A stretch of DNA of 64,000 nucleotides, taken from Thermaerobacter marianensis DSM 12885. GTDB lineage: Bacteria > Bacillota > Sulfobacillia > Thermaerobacterales > Thermaerobacteraceae. Shown here one piece after another: positions 59,819 through 64,000 of the stretch (positions are counted from its first letter, which is position 1; each line of letters begins with the position of its first letter). The stretch spans positions 1,302,001-1,366,000 of the forward strand of contig NC_014831.1 of assembly GCF_000184705.1 (NCBI RefSeq), given 5' to 3'. The notes under the pieces are model-generated. The model was not told where the DNA came from, searched no databases, and worked only from the letters and a program-made list of their open reading frames with translations. A program made the translations under genes and the position numbers.

Positions 59819-60753
59819 CCCGCCCCCGCCATGGCCGTCGCCCGGTGCCGGTCGCGGCCGGCCCGCCGTCTCCTGGCCGGATTCCCCCCGCGCCGCGCCG
59901 GAGGAACCGGCGGTCGGGAGCCCTGCCGGGCCTGCCGGCCGGACGCCGGCGGCTCCGCGGGCCGGCGCGGGCCTTCCACGGCCGCGGCCACGAGGGCCGT
60001 TGCGCCGCCGCCTGGAGGGGGCCCTCCTTCCCGGACGGCCCCGCCACCGGCCGCCCTGTTGCCGGCCGTCGCCGCCGGACCGGAGGCCGCGGGCGCCGCT
60101 GCACCGCCGGGGCCGCCGGGCGGGCCGTTGCCGGCGGGCAGGGCTGCGGTCGTGTCAGGACCCGGCGGCGGTGGCACCGGCGCCAGGGGCCGCAGCAGCC
60201 GGTCGGCCACCAGGGCGGTGACGGTGGCCACGGTGCTCGCCACCAGGGTGGGCCCGACGATCTCCGCCGGGTGGGCCGAGCCCGCCGCCGCCCGCACGGC
60301 GATGACCGTGGCCGGGACCAGGGTGATGCCCGACGTGGTCATCGCCAGGAAGGTCACCATGGCGTCCGAGGCTGCGTGCTTGTGGGGGTTGATGCGCTGG
60401 AGCTCCTGCATCGCCTTCAGCCCGAGGGGCGTGGCCGCCGGCCCGACCCCCAGGATGTTGGCGCTGACGCTCATGACCACGGCGCCCAGGGCCGGATCGC
60501 CCGGTGGGATGCCGGGGAAGAGGCGGCGCATGACGGGCTGGATCCAGCGGGCCAGGGTCGCCACCAGCCCCGCCTCCTCGGCGATCTTCATGATGCCGAG
60601 CCAGAGGGAGGTGACGCCGAGGAACCCGATGACCGTCTCCACCGCCACCTGGGACGAGGCCATCACGGCCTCGGTGACCCGGTCGACGCGCCCCGTGGCG
60701 GCGGCCACGGCCATCCCCACGATGAGGAGGCCCAGCCAGATGAGATCCAGCAC
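59815..60753 (-). CDS. spmA: Spore maturation protein SpmA
   Basis: 312 residues from GTG 60753 with GGGGGAGGG six bases before. About five membrane segments in the first 200 residues, with the family features SLWLGIMKIAEEAG, NILGVGPAATPLGLKAM, and TTSGITLVPATVIAVRA. The last 110 residues are a Pro/Ala/Gly/Arg-rich tail not found in Bacillus SpmA (about 196 residues). The stop is coupled to spmB. Confidence 0.93.
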   Translation of the reverse strand: MLDLIWLGLLIVGMAVAAATGRVDRVTEAVMASSQVAVETVIGFLGVTSLWLGIMKIAEEAGLVATLARWIQPVMRRLFPGIPPGDPALGAVVMSVSANILGVGPAATPLGLKAMQELQRINPHKHAASDAMVTFLAMTTSGITLVPATVIAVRAAAGSAHPAEIVGPTLVASTVATVTALVADRLLRPLAPVPPPPGPDTTAALPAGNGPPGGPGGAAAPAASGPAATAGNRAAGGGAVREGGPPPGGGATALVAAAVEGPRRPAEPPASGRQARQGSRPPVPPARRGGNPARRRRAGRDRHRATAMAGAG

Positions 60754-60990
60754 CCCCGTTCCCTCCCCCACCCGCCGCGGCCGGCCCGGACCGGGCCCGT
60801 GTCCCGCGGATCCCGTAATTCCTATGCGGGGGGAGGGCACGCCATCCCCGCCACCGGCTCCGGAGGAACCGGCAGGCCGCTTCCCCGGTGGGGTGCGCCG
60901 GGTCGCCACCCAGCGGGGCGCTGCCGCCCGTGGCGGGGCGTCCGCCGTGGGGGCGCCGCGGCGGGACGCCCGGCACGGCGGCGACGGCCG

Positions 60991-61003
60991 GGCCGGTTCA
61001 TCC
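60991..61003 (-). repeat. One-base variant of the dispersed 13-mer family
   Basis: GGATGAACCGGCC, non-coding, 3 bases past the SNF2-type gene stop. Same A-for-C change as the copy at 50617. Confidence 0.55.
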
Positions 61004-61005
61004 GG

Positions 61006-62580
61006 CTAGCCGGAGCCCAACCAGGCCAGCGTGCGCCGGCGTACCCGCTCCATGAAGGCGGCCAGCTCGTTGCCGAAGCGCTCGAAACGCTCGGCCATCT
61101 CGGCGTCGTCGCGGGAGGTCAGGGTGATCTCGGCGATGCGCGCCTCGATGGACTTCTCCCGGTCCAGGCTGCGCAGGATCAGGTCGATCTCGCCGATCAC
61201 CTGGCGGAAGAGGTTGATCTTCTCGTCCAGCAGGCGGAGGATGTACTCCTCGATGGTGCGGCGGGCATAGAGGTTGAACACCCGGACGCTTGCGGCTTCC
61301 TGGCCCAGGCGGTGGATCCGGCCGATCCGCTGCTCCACCCGCATGGGGTTCCAGGGCAGGTCGTAGTTCACCACGTTGCGGCAGAACTGCAGGTTGAGCC
61401 CCTGCCCGCCGCACTCGGTGCTGATCAGAACCCGTGCCCCCTGGCGGAAGCGGGCCTTGGCCGCGTCCCGCTCGCCGGTCCCCATGGCCCCGTGATAGAC
61501 CACCGTCTCGACTCCCGCCCGCCGCAGGCGCCGGGCCAGGTAGTCCTGGGTGGCGCGGAACTCGGTGAAGACCACCACCGGCTCCCCCAGCCGCTGGACG
61601 AGCCGTTCCAGCATCAGGGCCTTGTGGTTCTCTTCCACCTGGCGGGCCAGCTCCCGCACGCGCATCCAGGCCAGAGACTGCCAGCCCTCGCTGCCGGCCA
61701 GCCGGTCCAGGGTGGCCCGCAGGGCGTGGGAGCTCGAGCACACCTCCCGCTGGAGCATCAGCAGCGGCAGCACGGTGCTGTTGTAGGGCCGGCGCTCGGC
61801 GTACTCCTCCCGCACCGCCCGCAGCACGGCCTGGTACAGCTCCCGTTCCTCCGGGAACGGGTCGAGGCCGACCAGCTCCACCTCCCGGGCGGGGAAGGGC
61901 AGATCCAGCTCGGCGCGGCGGTTGCGGATCATGACCTGGGCCAGCACTTGCTTGAGTTGCTGCGGGTCCTTGGGGGTCCGCTTGTCCAGCAGGAAGTTGC
62001 GCCAGAACTCGCTGTAGGAACCGAACAGGTCCGGCCGCACCAGGCTGACCAGGCTGTAGAGCTCCGTCAGGTCGTTCTGAAGCGGCGTGGCCGAGAGCAG
62101 GAGCAGGTACCGCGCCTGGAGCCCCCGGACGAAGGCGTGCACCTGGGTGTTCCGGTTCTTGAGCTTGTGGGCTTCGTCGACGATCACCAGGTCCCAGGGC
62201 CGGGCCTGCAGCACCCGGCGCGGCTCGTCCCGCTTGGCCAGGTCGATGGAGATCACGATGCGCTCCGCCCGCCGGAGCGCGGCGCCCCGCGGGTTGACCG
62301 CCAGGGTCAGGGCGAACTTGTCCCGGAACTCGGCGGCCCACTGGCTCACCAGGGGCGTGGGAACCAGGACCAGCACGCGGCGGATGCCGTGGCGGGCCAT
62401 GAGCTCGCGGGTCACCAGCCCCGCCTCGACGGTTTTCCCGAGGCCCACCTCGTCGGCCAGGATCGCCCGGCCGTGGAGGTCTTCCACCACCCGCCGCGCG
62501 GCCTCGACCTGGTACCCCAGATACTGCACGCCCTGGTGCTGCCACAGCCGGCGCAGGTCAGGCCAGCACTGGAGGGCCAT
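61006..62580 (-). CDS. SNF2-family DEAD/DEAH helicase-like ATPase
   Basis: 524 residues; ATG 62580 is 10 bases after GGAAAGGA, and GTG 62589 is closer than usual to that site. SNF2 motifs: I LADEVGLGKTVEA, II VDEAHKLKN, III LLSATPLQND, V ECGGQGLNLQF, VI QRIGRIHRLGQ. These are double-stranded DNA translocases that remodel protein-DNA complexes; bacterial RapA-like members recycle RNA polymerase. It lacks large extra domains. It lies in a repair cluster with the LigD-type polymerase, so a role in break repair is possible but not shown. Confidence 0.9.
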   Translation of the reverse strand: MALQCWPDLRRLWQHQGVQYLGYQVEAARRVVEDLHGRAILADEVGLGKTVEAGLVTRELMARHGIRRVLVLVPTPLVSQWAAEFRDKFALTLAVNPRGAALRRAERIVISIDLAKRDEPRRVLQARPWDLVIVDEAHKLKNRNTQVHAFVRGLQARYLLLLSATPLQNDLTELYSLVSLVRPDLFGSYSEFWRNFLLDKRTPKDPQQLKQVLAQVMIRNRRAELDLPFPAREVELVGLDPFPEERELYQAVLRAVREEYAERRPYNSTVLPLLMLQREVCSSSHALRATLDRLAGSEGWQSLAWMRVRELARQVEENHKALMLERLVQRLGEPVVVFTEFRATQDYLARRLRRAGVETVVYHGAMGTGERDAAKARFRQGARVLISTECGGQGLNLQFCRNVVNYDLPWNPMRVEQRIGRIHRLGQEAASVRVFNLYARRTIEEYILRLLDEKINLFRQVIGEIDLILRSLDREKSIEARIAEITLTSRDDAEMAERFERFGNELAAFMERVRRRTLAWLGSG

Positions 62581-62620
62581 GGCCGTCACATCCTTTCCGG
62601 ATCCAGGGGCCCTGGCACCG

Positions 62621-62633
62621 GGACGAACCGGCC
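62621..62633 (+). repeat. Dispersed 13-mer GGACGAACCGGCC, copy 9
   Basis: Non-coding, 31 bases past the LigD-type gene stop and 41 bases upstream of the SNF2 start. Confidence 0.75.
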
Positions 62634-62663
62634 GCCCCCGGCCGCGTTCCGGCCGGGCGGGGC

Positions 62664-63614
62664 CTAGACCGGGCTTGGCAGGGGGCGACCCGCCGCCACG
62701 TCCAGCCCCAGCCGCCGGCAGGCCGGCGTCAGGGAGCGGCGGCCCGCCTCGGCCAATGCCCAGAGATCGCCCACCTGCTGCAGCCGTGCCGGGGCGGTGC
62801 GCAAGGTAAAGGTGCCCGGGTCCACCCCCCGTTCCAGCTCGTCCCACGTCACCGGCATGGACACCGGCGCCCCGGGCCGCGGCCGCGGCCCGTAGACCGT
62901 CACCAGCGTCTTGCCCAGCCCGTTCTGCAGGAAGTCCAGGTACACCGACGAGGGCGGCCGCTGCGCCACCGCCCGCACGGTGGTGACCAGGGCCGGCCGC
63001 AGCCGCTCCACCACCCCCGCCAGCCGGCGGGCGAACTCGGTGACCACGGGATAAGGATGCTCCGGAAGGATGGGGACGAACACGTGCAGCCCGGTGGCCC
63101 CGGAGGTCTTGGGGTACCCCTCCAGCTCCAGGGCCGCCAGCACCTGCCGGACCAGGAGGGCGACCTCCACGGCCATGGCGAAGGTGGCCCGCGGGCCGGG
63201 GTCGAGGTCGAACACCACCCAGTCCGGGCGGTGGGGATGGTGGATGGTGGACAGCCACGGGTGGATCTCGATGGCCGCCTGCTGGCCGAGCCAGGCCAGG
63301 GTGGCCGGTTCGTCCGCCAGGATGAACCGGATGCGGCGGCCCTCACGGGTGCGGTGGGGCCAGGTGCGCACCCAGGGCGGCGTGCCCGCGGGCGCGTCCT
63401 TCTGGTAGAAACCCGGGGCGCCGGCGCCGTCGGGATAACGCGTGCAGACCAGCGGCCGGTCCCGCAGGTGGGGCAGCAGGTAGGGCGCCACCTGGAGCAG
63501 GTAGCCGATGAAGTCGGCTTTGGTCAGGCCATCGCCGGGCCAGAGCACCCGGTCCAGGTGGGAGACCTCCAGCTCCCGGCCCGCCACCTGCACCCGCAGC
63601 CGCTCCTCGGCCAT
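62664..63614 (-). CDS. LigD-type NHEJ polymerase domain protein
   Basis: 316 residues from ATG 63614 with GGAGGGAGG. Primase-polymerase (AEP) fold as in the LigD polymerase domain: DRVLWPGDGLTKADFIGYL, catalytic Asp pair in VFDLDPGP, SGATGLHVFVPI and the third Asp in VYLDFLQN. These enzymes fill gaps and add nucleotides in non-homologous end joining. In LigD of pseudomonads and mycobacteria it is fused to a ligase; here it is a separate protein, as in some Firmicutes. A ligase end lies directly upstream. Confidence 0.93.
   Translation of the reverse strand: MAEERLRVQVAGRELEVSHLDRVLWPGDGLTKADFIGYLLQVAPYLLPHLRDRPLVCTRYPDGAGAPGFYQKDAPAGTPPWVRTWPHRTREGRRIRFILADEPATLAWLGQQAAIEIHPWLSTIHHPHRPDWVVFDLDPGPRATFAMAVEVALLVRQVLAALELEGYPKTSGATGLHVFVPILPEHPYPVVTEFARRLAGVVERLRPALVTTVRAVAQRPPSSVYLDFLQNGLGKTLVTVYGPRPRPGAPVSMPVTWDELERGVDPGTFTLRTAPARLQQVGDLWALAEAGRRSLTPACRRLGLDVAAGRPLPSPV
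63303..63315 (-). repeat. Dispersed 13-mer GGACGAACCGGCC, copy 10
   Basis: Sense strand of the LigD-type polymerase gene, encoding ADEPA within the folded domain rather than in a linker. Confidence 0.65.
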
Positions 63615-63893
63615 GCGCCTCCCTCCTGGCGGCGGCCGTCCGCCGCGGCGGCCATACGCCTTCCTCCCGCCCGGGCCTCCCTGCCATGCTCGGCGGAGGA
63701 CCCCCTCGTCCCGGGCCGGGGCCGGCACCCTGCTGTCGGCTGCTCCCGGCGCCGGCCGCCCGCCGGCACGGGCCGGGGCTTCCCTCGGCGCCCGGCGGCG
63801 GGGTCGGCCACCGGCTGCGGCGGCGGGCCATCCTGCAATGCCCCGGTGCCCGGGGCCGAAGCCGCGGACGCCCGGCGCGCGGATTCCCTGGCG
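63615..63893. other. Gap between the ligase end and the LigD-type gene
   Basis: 279 bases; minus-strand open frames here have no ribosome site and low-complexity translations. The GGAGGGAGG before 63614 is the ribosome site of the polymerase gene. I see nothing else. Confidence 0.4.
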
Positions 63894-64000
63894 TCACGCG
63901 CCGGGTGCGCCGGCCCGTGCCTCCGCAGGCAACCGGCAGGCGCGGGCGTCTTTGTCGTCACGCCAGCGCCGGAAGACGGGATGCCGCAGGTGGCCCTGGG
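63894..64000 (-). CDS. C-terminal end of an ATP-dependent DNA ligase (partial)
   Basis: A minus-strand frame enters at the window edge and ends at TGA 63894-63896. Its 34 residues read GHLRHPVFRRWRDDK then DARACRLP. LRHPVF...RWRDDK is typical of the end of ATP-dependent DNA ligases (LigB/LigD type). No start is inside the window, so no full frame is visible. It lies directly upstream of the LigD-type polymerase gene, as expected of an NHEJ pair. The call rests on a short match plus context. Confidence 0.65.
   Translation of the reverse strand, partial: QGHLRHPVFRRWRDDKDARACRLPAEARAGAPGA

Noticed and set aside
1-64000. CRISPR array, IS element, prophage or rRNA operon
   Set aside because: No regularly spaced repeats with spacers, no transposase or integrase frame, no terminal inverted repeats with target duplication, and no rRNA sequence were seen. 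The tandem repeats found have two units only.

Overview
The window is 64 kb of very G+C-rich DNA from an endospore-forming Gram-positive bacterium. Evidence for this is spoVK, spoIVA, spmA and spmB, a lexA/yneA-type SOS locus, strong GGAGG ribosome binding sites, many GTG and TTG starts, and Firmicutes gene orders (mutS-mutL-miaA...spoVK-hflX-lexA; S1-der-plsY-x-spoIVA). A high-G+C thermophilic clostridial lineage such as Thermaerobacter fits, but that is inference. No rRNA, insertion sequence, prophage or CRISPR array was seen; the window is mostly core chromosome.

Left part (1-16.4 kb): mismatch repair (mutS 3' end, mutL), tRNA modification (miaA), a reverse-strand cluster of spoVK, a small GTPase, a UbiA-like membrane protein and a small membrane protein, then hflX with a DUF456 gene. 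lexA and a LysM division-inhibitor gene diverge around SOS boxes. A crotonase-family enzyme, a quinone-oxidoreductase-like protein, an MFS transporter and a metallophosphoesterase follow. hfq, usual next to miaA, is not present.

Middle (16.5-36 kb): aldehyde dehydrogenase, a membrane-anchored LysM/NodB protein with an altered catalytic motif, surE, a DinG-type helicase and a histidine phosphatase, a hydroxyacid dehydrogenase, and an S-adenosyl-compound salvage cluster (MarR-MTA phosphorylase joined in one frame, ahcY, an MTA/SAH deaminase), then ndk, speD, a very large membrane protein and a glycosyltransferase.

Right part (36-64 kb): tRNA-Pro(GGG); a ubiquitin-like sulfur-carrier system in which a MoaD-like domain, an E1-like MoeB domain and a rhodanese are one polypeptide, with a JAMM peptidase overlapping downstream; spoIVA with a PanE-family gene in the place of gpsA; plsY, der, a membrane/DUF3189 fusion, an S1-domain protein, plsC, cmk; a complete etfB-etfA-fixC-fixX electron-transfer operon with its own promoter and a CRP-type palindrome in a long leader; nicotinate phosphoribosyltransferase, rluB, ridA, spmAB; and a repair cluster (SNF2 helicase, LigD-type polymerase, and the cut-off end of an ATP-dependent DNA ligase).

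Two signals stand out. First, the 13-mer GGACGAACCGGCC occurs exactly ten times, on both strands, within protein linkers and just past gene ends, with many near-copies. Second, the fused carrier-E1-rhodanese protein buries its Gly-Gly tail inside the chain and is coupled to a peptidase that could free it. Many proteins also carry long Ala/Gly/Pro-rich insertions or tails.
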